A stretch of 64,000 bases of DNA from Thioclava atlantica (GCF_000737065.1 NZ_AQRC01000003.1:124001-188000), one strand, 5' to 3'; positions 1 through 9,552 are shown, counted from the stretch's first letter. A program made the numbers and translations. Notes: generated by a model not told the origin, from the sequence alone.

Positions 1-554
1 TGCGCCGCCAGATCCACCGCGACTTCCGCAAGCCGCTGATCCTGATGACGCCGAAATCGCTGCTGCGTCACCCGAAATGCGTGTCGAAGGCGGAAGAGTT
101 CACCACCGGATCGAGCTTCCACCGCGTGCTGTGGGACGATGCCGAAATGGGCAATTCGGATCTCGAGCTGAAATCCGACGACCAGATCAAGCGCGTCGTG
201 ATCTGCTCGGGCAAGGTCTATTACGACCTGCTCGCGCAGCGCGACGAGCGCGGCCTCGACGACGTCTACCTGCTGCGTCTCGAACAGTTCTACCCGTTCC
301 CCGCGCAGGCGATGACGAAGGAACTGACCCGCTTCAAGGGCGCCGAGATCGTCTGGTGCCAGGAAGAACCCAAGAACCAGGGCGCCTGGTTCTTCGTCGA
401 GCCCTATCTCGAATGGGCGCTCGCCAAGATCGACGCGAAACATGTCCGTGCGCGCTATGCCGGCCGCGCGGCCTCGGCCTCGCCCGCCACGGGTCTGGCC
501 AGCCGCCACAAGGCCGAGCAGGACGCGCTCGTCAACGATGCACTGGAGGGTTGA
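1..554 (+). CDS. sucA: 2-oxoglutarate dehydrogenase E1 component, C-terminal part (partial at window start)
   Basis: The frame is open from base 3 and lacks its start, so this is the last ~184 residues of the E1 subunit, the thiamin-diphosphate enzyme that decarboxylates 2-oxoglutarate in the TCA cycle. The segment KPLILMTPKSLLRHP, and EEPKNQGAWFFVEPYLEWAL further on, are typical of the E1 transketolase-like C-terminal domain. The tail RYAGRAASASPATGLASRH is also characteristic of this family. The stop codon lies four bases before the sucB start, so the genes are surely co-transcribed. The identification is firm; nothing can be said about the N-terminal or catalytic regions. Confidence 0.95.
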   Translation, partial: RRQIHRDFRKPLILMTPKSLLRHPKCVSKAEEFTTGSSFHRVLWDDAEMGNSDLELKSDDQIKRVVICSGKVYYDLLAQRDERGLDDVYLLRLEQFYPFPAQAMTKELTRFKGAEIVWCQEEPKNQGAWFFVEPYLEWALAKIDAKHVRARYAGRAASASPATGLASRHKAEQDALVNDALEG

Positions 555-558
555 ATAG

Positions 559-2079
559 ATGTCCACTGAAGTCCGCGTGCCCACGCTCGGCGAGAGCGTC
601 ACGGAAGCCACCGTCGCCACCTGGTTCAAGAAACCGGGCGACACGGTGGCCGCAGATGAGATGCTGTGCGAGCTGGAAACCGACAAGGTGACGGTGGAGG
701 TCCCCGCCCCCGCCGCCGGCACGCTCGGCGAGATCGTCGCGGCCGAAGGCGAGACGGTGGGCGTCGACGCGCTCCTTGCCACGATCGAGGAGGCGGGGGC
801 CGCGGCCGCCGCTCCGAAACAGGAAGACAAACCGGCGGAAAAATCCGCCCAACCCCAATCGAACGAGGGAAAAATGGTCGATGTGATGGTGCCCAGCCTT
901 GGTGAATCGGTCACCGAGGCCACGGTTTCGACGTGGTTCAAGAAGTTGGGCGACACCGTCGCCGCCGACGAGATGCTCTGCGAGCTGGAAACCGACAAGG
1001 TGTCGGTCGAGGTTCCTGCCCCCGCCGCCGGCGTTCTCACCGAGATCGTGGCCGCCGAAGGCGCGACCGTCGACGCCTCGGCCAAGCTCGCGGTGATCGC
1101 GGAAGGCGCCGCCGCCGGTGCCGCCGCCCCGAAAGCCGCCGAGGCCCCCAAGGCCGCAACTCCCGCAGCGGGCGGCAAGGATGTCGAGGACGCGCCCTCG
1201 GCGAAGAAGGCGATGGCCGAGAAGGGCATCGAGCCCGCGAGCGTGCAAGGCAGCGGCAAGGACGGCCGGATCATGAAGGAAGACGTCGCCAAGGCCGCGA
1301 GCGCGCCGAAGGCGGCCTCGGTCTCGGTCGCCCCCGCCCCGGCGCAGGCGCCGCGCGGCCCGGTCAATGCCGACGATGCCTCGCGCGAGGAACGGGTGAA
1401 GATGACCCGCCTGCGCGCCACCATCGCCAAGCGCCTCAAGGACAGCCAGAACACCGCCGCGATGCTGACCACCTATAACGAGGTGGACATGTCGGGCGTG
1501 ATGGACCTGCGCAACGAATACAAGGATCTCTTCCTCAAGAAGCACGGCGTGAAGCTCGGCTTCATGTCCTTCTTCGTGAAGGCCTGCTGCCACGCGCTCA
1601 AAGAGGTCCCCGAGGTCAATGCCGAGATCGACGGCAACGAGATCGTCTACAAGAACTACGTCCATATGGGCGTCGCGGTGGGCACGCCCTCGGGCCTCGT
1701 CGTGCCGGTCGTGCGCGATGCCGACCAGATGAGCTTCGCCTCGATCGAGAAGACGATCGCCGAGATGGGCACCCGGGCCCGCGACGGCAAGCTCTCGATG
1801 GCCGAGATGCAGGGCGGTTCGTTCACCATCTCGAATGGCGGCGTCTACGGCTCGCTGATGTCCTCGCCGATCCTCAACCCGCCGCAATCGGGCATCCTCG
1901 GCATGCACAAGATCCAGGAACGCCCGATGGTCGAGAACGGCCAGATCGTCATCCGTCCGATGATGTATCTCGCGCTGAGCTACGACCACCGCATCGTCGA
2001 CGGCAAGGGCGCCGTGACCTTCCTCGTGCGCGTCAAGGAAGCGCTCGAGGATCCGCGCCGCCTGCTGATGGATCTGTGA
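559..2079 (+). CDS. sucB: Dihydrolipoyllysine-residue succinyltransferase (2-oxoglutarate dehydrogenase E2), two lipoyl domains
   Basis: 506 residues. This is the E2 core that transfers the succinyl group from the lipoyl arm to CoA. Two lipoyl domains are visible (about 1-77 and 106-181), each with the ETDKV motif and target lysines at K43 and K147. Ala/Pro/Lys-rich linkers separate them. A peripheral-subunit binding domain follows (about 198-235, [12 protein letters not shown] and [11 protein letters not shown]), then the CAT domain (about 275-506) ending with the catalytic HxxxDG signature in [12 protein letters not shown]. The single-lipoyl enterobacterial form is about 100 residues shorter. 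The gene follows sucA by four bases and precedes a MAPEG gene and lpdA (E3). Confidence 0.97.
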   Translation: MSTEVRVPTLGESVTEATVATWFKKPGDTVAADEMLCELETDKVTVEVPAPAAGTLGEIVAAEGETVGVDALLATIEEAGAAAAAPKQEDKPAEKSAQPQSNEGKMVDVMVPSLGESVTEATVSTWFKKLGDTVAADEMLCELETDKVSVEVPAPAAGVLTEIVAAEGATVDASAKLAVIAEGAAAGAAAPKAAEAPKAATPAAGGKDVEDAPSAKKAMAEKGIEPASVQGSGKDGRIMKEDVAKAASAPKAASVSVAPAPAQAPRGPVNADDASREERVKMTRLRATIAKRLKDSQNTAAMLTTYNEVDMSGVMDLRNEYKDLFLKKHGVKLGFMSFFVKACCHALKEVPEVNAEIDGNEIVYKNYVHMGVAVGTPSGLVVPVVRDADQMSFASIEKTIAEMGTRARDGKLSMAEMQGGSFTISNGGVYGSLMSSPILNPPQSGILGMHKIQERPMVENGQIVIRPMMYLALSYDHRIVDGKGAVTFLVRVKEALEDPRRLLMDL

Positions 2080-2109
2080 TCGCAAGCGGAAGGCGGCGGC
2101 CCCCTGCCC

Positions 2110-2163
2110 CTTCCTCTTGATCCATATATCCCCGGGGGGTCCGGGGGGCAGGCAGCCCCCCGG
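2110..2163. repeat. Composite intergenic repeat, copy 1 (ATATCCCCGGGG box plus GC hairpin)
   Basis: In the sucB-MAPEG gap. A box CTTCCTCTTGATCCATATAT runs into CCCCGGGGGG, followed at once by an inverted repeat CCGGGGGG/CCCCCCGG (2141-2148 with 2156-2163). The same box-then-hairpin order recurs near 19.3, 21.9, 30.3, 30.5, 59.7 and 62.6 kb. No T-run follows the hairpin, so it is not a convincing intrinsic terminator. Confidence 0.75.
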
Positions 2164-2189
2164 TCCGCCCTCTCCACCGGGAGCGACAC

Positions 2190-2582
2190 ATGACCCCCGA
2201 ACTCACCACCCTCGCCCTCGCCCTGCTTCTCCATCTCGGCCTGATGGTCGCCTATTCGATCAACGCCAATCGCGAGCTGGGCACGCGCTACCCGCTGAGC
2301 CCGCGCGACGAGGCCGCGCCCGGGATGTCGGTCCTGCTGGGGCGGTTGCAGCGCACGGTGAACAACTCCTTCGAGGGGCTGATCCTGTTCACCCCGGCGG
2401 TGCTGATCGTGGTGCTCTCGGGGCAGGCCGACCAGGTCACGGCAGGCGCCGCGGTCTGCTTCGTGATAGCGCGCATCCTCTATATCCCGGCCTATCTGAT
2501 GGGGCTTGTGCCGTGGCGCTCGCTCGTCTGGGGCTTTTCGTTCTTCGCGATCCTGACGCTGGTGATCGCCGCGCTGATCTGA
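2190..2582 (+). CDS. MAPEG family integral membrane protein
   Basis: 130 residues with about four hydrophobic segments (roughly 4-22, 68-85, 88-108, 110-128). It resembles the MAPEG family (membrane-associated proteins in eicosanoid and glutathione metabolism). Supporting features are the loop motif [17 protein letters not shown] (about 49-65), the NANREL segment after the first helix, and the YIPAY pattern near the C-terminus. Bacterial members are mostly uncharacterised, so a glutathione-linked activity is family knowledge, not shown here. It sits between sucB and lpdA in the same direction and may be part of that transcription unit. Start chosen at the ATG after CACCGGGAGCGACAC, which provides a GGGAG ribosome site. 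Confidence 0.85.
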   Translation: MTPELTTLALALLLHLGLMVAYSINANRELGTRYPLSPRDEAAPGMSVLLGRLQRTVNNSFEGLILFTPAVLIVVLSGQADQVTAGAAVCFVIARILYIPAYLMGLVPWRSLVWGFSFFAILTLVIAALI

Positions 2583-2673
2583 ACACCCGCGCGGGTCCCC
2601 GCGCAAGACTGACACCCGCGCGGGGCTGCCGCGCAAAGACAAATTCCGCGCGCCGAGATCGCGCGCCAAGACT
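2583..2673 (+). repeat. Degenerate ~30-bp direct repeats, three copies, upstream of lpdA
   Basis: Three consecutive units, each containing CCGCGCG then CGCGC(C)AAGAC: 2583-2611, 2612-2640 and 2641-2673. The first two share ACACCCGCGCGGG. Each unit is internally self-complementary. The block fills the MAPEG-lpdA gap and stops 16 bases before the lpdA start. Confidence 0.7.
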
Positions 2674-2689
2674 TCAAGGAGCAAGACCA

Positions 2690-4078
2690 ATGGCAGACTA
2701 TGATGTGATCGTGATCGGCGGCGGCCCGGGTGGCTATGTCTGCGCCATCCGCTGCGCCCAGCTGGGCCTGAAGACCGCCTGTGTCGAGGGCCGCGAGAGC
2801 CTTGGCGGCACCTGCCTCAATGTGGGCTGCATCCCCTCGAAGGCGCTTTTGCACGCCACGCACCAGCTGCACGAGGCCGAGCACAACTTCGCCAAGATGG
2901 GTCTGAAGGGCAAAAGCCCCTCCGTCGACTGGAAGCAGATGCAGGCCTACAAGCAGGACGTCATCGACGGCAACACCAAGGGCATCGAGTTCCTGTTCAA
3001 GAAGAACAAGATCGACTGGCTCAAGGGCTGGGGCTCGATCCCGGCGGCCGGTCAGGTGAAGGTGGGCGACGAGATCCACAACGCCAAGAACATCGTGATC
3101 GCCACCGGCTCCGAGCCCGCCTCGCTGCCCGGCATCGAGATCGACGAGAAGACCGTGGTGACCTCGACCGGCGCGCTGTCGCTGAACAAGGTGCCGAAAT
3201 CCATGGTCGTGATCGGCGCGGGCGTCATCGGGCTCGAAATGGGCTCGGTCTATGCCCGGCTCGGCGCCGAGGTGACCGTGGTCGAGTATCTCGACGCGAT
3301 CACGCCCGGCATGGATGGCGAAGTGGCCCGCAACTTCCAGAAGATCCTCGCCAAGCAGGGGCTGAAATTCGTGCTCGGCGCGGCGGTGCAGGGCGTCGAT
3401 GTCAAGAACGGCAAGGCGACGGTGAACTACCAGCTGCGCAAGGATGAGAGCGAGGCCACGATCGAGGCCGAAACCGTGCTCGTCGCGACCGGCCGCAAGC
3501 CCTATACCGACGGGCTCGGCCTCGAGGGCGTCGGCGTGGAGATGCTGCCGCGCGGCCAGGTGAAGACCGATGCGCATTGGCAGACCACCGCGAAAGGCAT
3601 CTACGCGATCGGCGACGCGATCGTGGGCCCGATGCTCGCCCACAAGGCCGAGGACGAGGGCATGGCGGTGGCCGAGGTCATCGCGGGCAAGCATGGCCAT
3701 GTGAATTACGACGTGATCCCCGGCGTGATCTACACCACCCCCGAGGTGGCCTCGGTGGGCCAGACCGAAGAGGCGCTCAAGCAGGAAGGCCGCGCCTACA
3801 AGGTCGGCAAGTTCTCCTTCATGGGCAACGGCCGCGCCAAGGCGGTCTTCCAGTCGGAAGGCTTCGTGAAGATGATCGTCGACAAGGAGACCGACCGGAT
3901 TCTCGGCTGCCACATCATCGGCCCCGGCGCGGGTGACCTGATCCACGAGATCTGCGTCGCGATGGAATTCGGCGCCTCGGCCGAGGACGTGGCGCTGACC
4001 TGCCACGCCCACCCGACCTTCTCGGAAGCGGTGCGCGAAGCCGCGCTGGCCTGCGGCGACGGCGCGATCCACGCCTGA
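2690..4078 (+). CDS. lpdA: Dihydrolipoyl dehydrogenase (E3)
   Basis: 462 residues from the ATG at 2690, which follows AAGGAGCAAGACCA. This flavoprotein reoxidises the lipoyl groups of E2 using NAD. The FAD-binding GxGxxG motif is at 10-15 (GGGPGG), the redox-active disulphide is Cys42 and Cys47 in [13 protein letters not shown], and the NAD site is [12 protein letters not shown] (about 180). The dimer-interface acid-base motif [13 protein letters not shown] lies near the C-terminus. Length is normal for the family. The frame stays open far upstream, but residues before M2690 are not family-like. It is the third enzyme of the sucAB-lpdA cluster, set off by a MAPEG gene and a GC-rich repeat block. 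A terminator follows. Confidence 0.98.
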   Translation: MADYDVIVIGGGPGGYVCAIRCAQLGLKTACVEGRESLGGTCLNVGCIPSKALLHATHQLHEAEHNFAKMGLKGKSPSVDWKQMQAYKQDVIDGNTKGIEFLFKKNKIDWLKGWGSIPAAGQVKVGDEIHNAKNIVIATGSEPASLPGIEIDEKTVVTSTGALSLNKVPKSMVVIGAGVIGLEMGSVYARLGAEVTVVEYLDAITPGMDGEVARNFQKILAKQGLKFVLGAAVQGVDVKNGKATVNYQLRKDESEATIEAETVLVATGRKPYTDGLGLEGVGVEMLPRGQVKTDAHWQTTAKGIYAIGDAIVGPMLAHKAEDEGMAVAEVIAGKHGHVNYDVIPGVIYTTPEVASVGQTEEALKQEGRAYKVGKFSFMGNGRAKAVFQSEGFVKMIVDKETDRILGCHIIGPGAGDLIHEICVAMEFGASAEDVALTCHAHPTFSEAVREAALACGDGAIHA

Positions 4079-4102
4079 GCGCGACGGACACCACCGAATG
4101 CG

Positions 4103-4130
4103 AAGGGCGGCCGACAGGCCGCCCTTTCTT
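4103..4130. terminator. Intrinsic terminator after lpdA, bidirectional
   Basis: A perfect 10-bp stem AAGGGCGGCC/GGCCGCCCTT (4103-4112 with 4117-4126), a 4-base loop and a T-rich tail TTTCTTC on the + strand. It lies between convergent lpdA and the minus-strand hypothetical gene, and can serve both. Confidence 0.9.
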
Positions 4131-4145
4131 CATCCTGTCGCAGGC

Positions 4146-4559
4146 TTATTTCCGAGCGCCTTTGAACTGAAGCGCTTGATCGGGATAGCCATAGACATCG
4201 AGCGTCGCATCACGGCGCGCTCTCTGGCTGCTGGAAGAAATACCCGTCACGATCACCCCGATGAGGCCGGCGCCCGCACCAGCGGCGGCAGCGTTCTGAT
4301 CGATCTTTGTCGTTGTATCGTTGATAGGCTGAACGATCCTGAAGACCTTCTCGCCCTGATAGACACAGCTGATCGACGCCACGGGCGTGCGGGGGCCCAT
4401 ATCGGGCGTCACCACCACCGCAGGTGTCGTAAACTCCGCATGGAAACCGTCGGCTTTGAAAGTACAGGGGACGCCTTTCACTTCCTGATAGCTGCCCTTG
4501 GTCGAATAGGTCCGCACCGTGAAATTGGACGTGCCCCCTCGGATCGCCAGGCTGGTCAC
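4146..4559 (-). CDS. Hypothetical protein with glycine/alanine-rich C-terminal hydrophobic segment
   Basis: I do not recognise a named family. From the GTG at 4559 the product is 137 residues. I prefer that start because GGAG stands five bases upstream; the frame also extends to a TTG at 4625. The first two thirds are polar with beta-like alternation and two cysteines (GVPCTF, ISCVY). It is followed by a hydrophobic Ala/Gly stretch (about 92-110) resembling a membrane or glycine-zipper segment, and a short basic/polar tail. No signal peptide or lipobox is visible, although the polar domain looks like those of secreted proteins. The thioesterase gene ends at 4632, so the two may be one unit. 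The N-terminus may be truncated. Confidence 0.6.
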   Translation of the reverse strand: MTSLAIRGGTSNFTVRTYSTKGSYQEVKGVPCTFKADGFHAEFTTPAVVVTPDMGPRTPVASISCVYQGEKVFRIVQPINDTTTKIDQNAAAAGAGAGLIGVIVTGISSSSQRARRDATLDVYGYPDQALQFKGARK

Positions 4560-4631
4560 GCGGCTCCAACTACCCCTTCGTGTTTTCCCCTCGACCGGGC
4601 GGACCGCCAGTTTTCCGCAGTCCAACCCGGC

Positions 4632-5141
4632 TCACGTCCCCTCGCCGTGATCCGCCGCCGCCTCCATCTTGGCGGCGAATTCGCGGCGGAGCGCCCGGCG
4701 GAGCTCGGCGGCGCGCCAGCGGTGCTTTTCCTCCGCCGTCTCCGGCTGCAATTTCGGCACCTGCGCGGGTTTTCCGGTCTCGTCCACGGCGACCATGGTG
4801 AAATAGCAGCTATTGGTGTGACGCCGCGTGCCCGCGGTGATGTTCTCGGCCTCGACCCGAATGCCGATCTCCATCGAGGTGCGCCCGGTATGATTGACGC
4901 TGGCGCGGAAGGTCACCAGCTCGCCCACATTGATCGGCTGCTGGAAGGTGACCTGATCGACGCTGAGCGTCACCGCGTAGCGCTGCGAGTAGCGCGAGGC
5001 GAGCGAGAAGGCCACGCGGTCCAGCCAGTTCAAAAGCGCGCCGCCATGCACCTTGCCCGAGAAATTCGCCTGATCGGGCGTCATCAGCACCGTCATCACA
5101 AGGCGTTTGCGGTCTTCGAAGCTCAGCGTTTCAGTCATCAT
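4632..5141 (-). CDS. Acyl-CoA thioesterase, hotdog fold
   Basis: 169 residues from the first of two tandem ATGs (5141 and 5138), preceded by AGAGGGACG. The sequence SGKVHGGALLNWLDRVAF (about 28-45) and the later SVDQVTFQQPINVGELVTF pattern mark the YciA/BFIT-type hotdog acyl-CoA thioesterases, which hydrolyse acyl-CoA to free acid and CoA. The C-terminal ~35 residues are charged and probably helical. The substrate range cannot be read from sequence. The gene lies just downstream of hrpB on the same strand, with about 85 bases between them. Confidence 0.85.
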   Translation of the reverse strand: MMTETLSFEDRKRLVMTVLMTPDQANFSGKVHGGALLNWLDRVAFSLASRYSQRYAVTLSVDQVTFQQPINVGELVTFRASVNHTGRTSMEIGIRVEAENITAGTRRHTNSCYFTMVAVDETGKPAQVPKLQPETAEEKHRWRAAELRRALRREFAAKMEAAADHGEGT

Positions 5142-5225
5142 CGTCCCTCTTTTTGCGCGCGGGATTTGGCCCGAAGCGCCCCGCCCGGTCAATCGGGACA
5201 AATGGGCCGGGACAAATGGGCGCAG

Positions 5226-7676
5226 TCACTTGCGGGGCTTGGCGCGCAGGGTGGGGTCGGCTTCACGCGGATCCTCGGGCCAGGGATGTTTCGGATAGCG
5301 TCCGCGCATATCCTTGCGCACATCGGCGTAGGAGCCTTCCCAGAAGCCCGGCAGGTCCATCGTCACCTGGATCGGCTTGTGGCCGGGCGAAAGCAGCGTG
5401 ATCCTGAGCGGCAGGCGTTTCGGGCCGACGGTGGGGTGCGTGGCGACGCCGAACATTTCCTGCAGGCGGATCTCGATGCCCGGCGCCTCGCCTGCATAGT
5501 CGATCGGCACGCGCCGCCCCAGCGGGGTCTCGAAATGCGCAGGGGCCAGTCGGTCGACAAGCTGCATCTGCTCCCAGTCGAGCGACGCGCGCAGCGCATC
5601 GGTCAGGTCGAGCTTTCGCAGATCGGCCTCGGTGCGCGCCTTGCCGAGATAGGGTAGCAGCCAGTCCTCGGCGCGCGCCAGAAGCCCCTCATCGGAGAAA
5701 TCGGGCAGATCGGCGCCCTGCCCGCGCAGGAGTTCCACCCGCGCCTGCAGGCGACGTGCGGCGGGGCTCATCGGCAGCCCGATCTGGCGCAGCCCGGCCA
5801 GCGCGCCTTGCGCCAGCGCCTCGCGCGGGGCGTCCTTCCAGACCCGGTCGTCGAGCACCAGCGCCCCGAAACGCTCTTGCTTGCGCGCGATCACCCGGCC
5901 CTCGCGTTTCGACCAGTCGCAGATATCGTGCCAGTGGATCTGATCGGCATAGAGGCGGCGCAGCTCCGCCTCCGAGATCGCGAGACCCTGCCGCACCTTC
6001 GCCTCGCGCGGATCGCCGTCGAGATCGCTCACCACGATCAGCCGCTGCACCCCCAGCGGGTCGCCCTCGGCCACCACCGCGCCCTTGCCGCCCGAGAGCA
6101 CATAGCGCGGCGCGTCGCCCTTGCGCCGCAGCCCGACCCGGTCGGGATAGGCCAGCGCGAGCTGCTCGGCGGGGGAATAGCGATGCGAAACCTCGGGCGC
6201 GAGCCGGGCGAGGCGCTTGGCCTCGGAACGGATGCGCTCGATCGTGCCGCGATGCGGGGTAAAGGGATGTTCGGCCTCGAACCGTCTGGGATCGCGGATC
6301 GCGCTCAGGCGCAGCCCCAGATCGGCAGGCGCGCCCCGCAGCGGGTCACGCTCGGCCAGAAGCGCGGCGAGCGGGGCGGCGTCAGGACCAGCGGTGAGCA
6401 GCATATGCCCGATGCGCGGATGGAGCGGCAGCGCGGCCAGCGCGCGCCCGTGATCGGTGATCCGCCCCTCCTTCAGCGCGCCAAGCTCCTCCAGCAGCGC
6501 GCGCGCCTCGGCCAGTGCGGGCGCAGGCGGCGGGGTCAGGAAGGCCAGATCCGCCCCGTCCGAGCCCCAGAGCGCCAGTTCCAGTGCCAGCCCGGTCAGG
6601 TCCGCCACCTCGATCTCGGGTGGGGCGAAAGCGGGCCGCGCACCTTCCGCGCCTTTCGTCCAGAGCCGGTAGCAGATCCCTTCGGCCACACGCCCCGCAC
6701 GGCCCCGACGCTGCTCGGCCTCGGCGCGCGAGACGGGTTCCGTCACCAGCCGCGCCATGCCCGAGCCGGGATCGAAGCGCGCGCGCCGGGCCTTGCCGCC
6801 ATCGACCACCACGCGGATATCCTCGATCGTCAGCGAGGTCTCGGCGATGGCGGTGGCGAGCACCAGCTTGCGCCCTGAGGGCGGGGGCGCGATCGCCGCG
6901 CGTTGGGCTGCGAATTCCATCGCCCCGAACAGCGGCCGCACCGCGATATCCTCCGGCAGACGTCCCTTTAGCATCCCCTCGACGCGGCGGATCTCGCCCT
7001 CGCCGGGCAGAAAGGCCAGAAGGCTGCCCTCGCAGACCTCCGCCGCCTCGACGATCAGCCCCGCCATCGCGGCCTCGAAGCGCATCGAGGCGTCGACAGG
7101 GCGCGACAGCCAACGGGTTTCGACCGGATAGGCGCGGCCCTCCGAGACCACGATCGGCGCATCGTCGAGCAGCTTCGCCACCGGTTCGGCATCGAGCGTG
7201 GCCGACATCACCACCAGCGCCAGATCGGGCCGGAGCGCGCCGCGCACCTCCCAGGCGAGCGCCAGCCCCAGATCGGCATTGAGCGAGCGTTCGTGAAACT
7301 CGTCGAAGATCACGCAGCCGATCCCCGACAACTCGGGATCCGATTGCAGAACGCGGGTCAGGATCCCCTCGGTCACCACCTCGATCCGCGTTGCCCTCGA
7401 AACCTTCGCCTCGCCGCGGATCCGGTAGCCGACGGTCTCGCCCACGCGCTCCCCCAGCGTTTCGGCCATCCGCTCGGCGGCGGCGCGTGCGGCGAGCCGG
7501 CGCGGCTCGAGCATGACGATCTTGCCTTCGGTCTGGTCGAGGAGCGCGAACGGCACGCGGGTCGTCTTGCCCGCGCCGGGCGGCGCCATCAGCACCGCGC
7601 GGCCATGCGAAGCGACGGCCGCCCGCAGCTCGGGCAGCACCGCATCGATCGGAAGGGAAACGGCGTCCTGTCTCAC
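5226..7676 (-). CDS. hrpB: ATP-dependent helicase HrpB (DExH box)
   Basis: 816 residues if started at the GTG at 7676, which follows AAGGGCCGG and sits 7 bases after the DUF3108 stop; an ATG at 7712 would overlap that gene. The opening LPIDAVLPELRAA is the usual HrpB N-terminus. Motif I is APPGAGKTTR (31-40), motif II DEFHERS (125-131), motif III SATLD, and motif VI is in the QRRGRAGRV segment. The C-terminal HrpB domain holds the PVDWP-like region and extends to the end. HrpB is a DEAH-like helicase of uncertain physiological role in most bacteria. Length matches the family. Probably co-transcribed with the DUF3108 gene. Confidence 0.93.
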   Translation of the reverse strand: MRQDAVSLPIDAVLPELRAAVASHGRAVLMAPPGAGKTTRVPFALLDQTEGKIVMLEPRRLAARAAAERMAETLGERVGETVGYRIRGEAKVSRATRIEVVTEGILTRVLQSDPELSGIGCVIFDEFHERSLNADLGLALAWEVRGALRPDLALVVMSATLDAEPVAKLLDDAPIVVSEGRAYPVETRWLSRPVDASMRFEAAMAGLIVEAAEVCEGSLLAFLPGEGEIRRVEGMLKGRLPEDIAVRPLFGAMEFAAQRAAIAPPPSGRKLVLATAIAETSLTIEDIRVVVDGGKARRARFDPGSGMARLVTEPVSRAEAEQRRGRAGRVAEGICYRLWTKGAEGARPAFAPPEIEVADLTGLALELALWGSDGADLAFLTPPPAPALAEARALLEELGALKEGRITDHGRALAALPLHPRIGHMLLTAGPDAAPLAALLAERDPLRGAPADLGLRLSAIRDPRRFEAEHPFTPHRGTIERIRSEAKRLARLAPEVSHRYSPAEQLALAYPDRVGLRRKGDAPRYVLSGGKGAVVAEGDPLGVQRLIVVSDLDGDPREAKVRQGLAISEAELRRLYADQIHWHDICDWSKREGRVIARKQERFGALVLDDRVWKDAPREALAQGALAGLRQIGLPMSPAARRLQARVELLRGQGADLPDFSDEGLLARAEDWLLPYLGKARTEADLRKLDLTDALRASLDWEQMQLVDRLAPAHFETPLGRRVPIDYAGEAPGIEIRLQEMFGVATHPTVGPKRLPLRITLLSPGHKPIQVTMDLPGFWEGSYADVRKDMRGRYPKHPWPEDPREADPTLRAKPRK

Positions 7677-7683
7677 CCGGCCC

Positions 7684-8436
7684 TTATCGCCGAGAGAGGC
7701 TGCCTTTTCCATAGAGCGTTTCGGTCTCGATCCGGTCGACCTGCAAGCCGCCTTTCGGGCTCGGGTCGTAATAGAGGGTGAAGGCGAAGCGGCTCTTCTC
7801 GGCCATGTCCTTCTCGGAGAAGCCCTCGAGCCGGCGATATTCGCCCGCACAGACAAGGCCCTCGCCATTCGGCTGGGGCTTGAAGAGCCGGACCTGGCTG
7901 CGCCGCGCCCCGTCATACATCTTCACGTCGAGCTGGCAAGCTTCGTCGCGCGGCACGTCGCGCAGCACCGCATAGAGCGCGGTCAGCGGATCGACCGTGC
8001 CGCCCTGCTTGGCCGGATCGACGTCGCGCGGGTTCGGCGGGCGCGGCGGCACCCGGCTCACCGAGACCGGCGTTCCGTTCTGGTAGATGATCTCATGGGT
8101 GGCGTTGCGTCCGGGCGCCTCGTCGGTCTCGGCGTATTTCATCGGCGTGAAACGCCCCTGCGAGACATGGCCCGTCACGCTCGCGATGAACTTGATCTTG
8201 CGAAGGAAGCCGACGAGTCCCGCGGTCTGCAGCACACCGTTGGCGCCGTAGGACCCGTTCACGACCTTGCCGTTGATCGCAAGCTCGCCCGCGCGGATGC
8301 CCCGCAGCTTCACGTCGAACACGATCCGCTCGCTTTGTTCGGCGCGGGCCGCCATCGCACCGAGCGGGATGGCCAGCACAGCGGCTGCCAGGCCCAGACG
8401 GAGCGGTTTCGAGATCATCGACCGGTAGGAACGCAT
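7684..8436 (-). CDS. DUF3108 domain-containing exported protein
   Basis: 250 residues from the ATG at 8436, which has GAGGG six bases upstream; ATGs at 8448 and 8418 are possible. A Sec-type signal peptide is clear: basic start MRSYRSM, hydrophobic LGLAAAVLAI core, cleavage after AARA near residue 35. The mature part has the DUF3108 layout: FDVKLRGIRAGELAI near the start, repeated beta-strands, then LTALYAVLRD and YDGARR...V in the middle. Function is unknown; a periplasmic beta-rich fold is expected. It is divergent from meaB and 7 bases upstream of hrpB, with which it probably forms an operon. Confidence 0.85.
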   Translation of the reverse strand: MRSYRSMISKPLRLGLAAAVLAIPLGAMAARAEQSERIVFDVKLRGIRAGELAINGKVVNGSYGANGVLQTAGLVGFLRKIKFIASVTGHVSQGRFTPMKYAETDEAPGRNATHEIIYQNGTPVSVSRVPPRPPNPRDVDPAKQGGTVDPLTALYAVLRDVPRDEACQLDVKMYDGARRSQVRLFKPQPNGEGLVCAGEYRRLEGFSEKDMAEKSRFAFTLYYDPSPKGGLQVDRIETETLYGKGSLSRR

Positions 8437-8535
8437 GACTGCCCTCATTGCGCAAAATGCCCTTTGGCACTGGACATAGGTCGTCCCGAAGAGGCAAGAA
8501 ACCGGAAAGCCTTCACGTCTCGTGTCAGGACTGAC

Positions 8536-9552
8536 ATGAACCCCGAAATCAGCGAAAGCCCGCCGATGACCGCCCAAATCCCCGCCGATCTCGCCGCTCG
8601 CATCCTCGCCTCGGACCGCCGCGCATTGGCGCGCGCGATCACTCTGGTCGAGTCGGGCCGGGCCGAGCACCGGGCGCAGGCGACCGCGCTTCTCGACGAG
8701 TTGGCCGGTGCGGGGCGTCAGGCGCTGCGGATCGGGCTGTCGGGCACGCCCGGGGTCGGCAAGTCGACCTTCATCGAGGCGTTCGGAATGATGCTGACGG
8801 GCCAGGGGCTCAAGGTCGCGGTGCTCGCCGTCGATCCCTCCTCGACCCGCTCGGGCGGCTCGATCCTGGGCGACAAGACCCGGATGGAGCGGCTCTCGCG
8901 CGATCCCAACGCCTTCATCCGCCCCTCGCCGAGCCAGGCGCATCTGGGCGGCGTGGCGCGGCGCACCCGCGAGGCGGTCTCGCTATGCGAGGCGGCGGGG
9001 TTCGACGTGGTGCTGATCGAGACAGTGGGCGTCGGTCAATCCGAGACTCTGGTGGCCGAGATGGTCGATCTCTTCGTGCTGCTGATGGCGCCTGCGGGGG
9101 GCGACGAGCTGCAAGGGGTCAAGCGCGGCATCATGGAGATGGCCGACCTGATCCTCGTGAACAAGGCCGATGGCGATCTGAAACCGGCGGCGATGCGGAC
9201 GGTCTCGGATTACGCGGGCGCGCTGCGGCTGTTGCGCAAGCGCCCGCAGGACCCCGAGGGCTTCCCGAAGGCGCTCCCGGTCTCGGCGATCGAGGAGGCC
9301 GGGCTGGAAAAGGCCTGGGAGGAGATGCGCGCACTGGCCCAGTGGCGCCGCGAAACCGGCCATTTCGACCGCTGCCGCGCGGAACAGGCGCGGCACTGGT
9401 TCGAGGCGGAGGTCCGGGAAGGGTTGCTGGCCCGGCTGCGCGAGGACCCGCAGATCCGCGCGAAGATGCGCGAGCTGGGCGATGCCGTGGCCGAGGGGCG
9501 AAGCGCGCCCTCGGCCGCAGCGGCGGCGATGCTCGGAACTCTGGAGAACTGA
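8536..9552 (+). CDS. meaB: Methylmalonyl-CoA mutase-associated GTPase MeaB (ArgK family)
   Basis: 338 residues from the ATG at 8536 (AGGA five bases upstream). The G1/P-loop is SGTPGVGKSTF (69-79); LAVDPSSTRSGGSILGDKTRM and ETVGVGQSE are the family's switch and Mg-binding motifs; NKAD is the base-recognition motif. MeaB protects and reloads the B12-dependent (2R)-methylmalonyl- or ethylmalonyl-CoA mutase. No mutase gene lies beside it here, which is common in Rhodobacterales, where the mutases are elsewhere. The presence of mcl1 and phaAB in this window supports a role in the ethylmalonyl-CoA/propionyl-CoA route. Confidence 0.95.
   Translation: MNPEISESPPMTAQIPADLAARILASDRRALARAITLVESGRAEHRAQATALLDELAGAGRQALRIGLSGTPGVGKSTFIEAFGMMLTGQGLKVAVLAVDPSSTRSGGSILGDKTRMERLSRDPNAFIRPSPSQAHLGGVARRTREAVSLCEAAGFDVVLIETVGVGQSETLVAEMVDLFVLLMAPAGGDELQGVKRGIMEMADLILVNKADGDLKPAAMRTVSDYAGALRLLRKRPQDPEGFPKALPVSAIEEAGLEKAWEEMRALAQWRRETGHFDRCRAEQARHWFEAEVREGLLARLREDPQIRAKMRELGDAVAEGRSAPSAAAAAMLGTLEN

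Noticed and set aside
2141-2163. Intrinsic terminator after sucB
   Set aside because: Stem is strong, but no T-run follows, and the structure belongs to the dispersed repeat; lpdA downstream is expected to be co-expressed.
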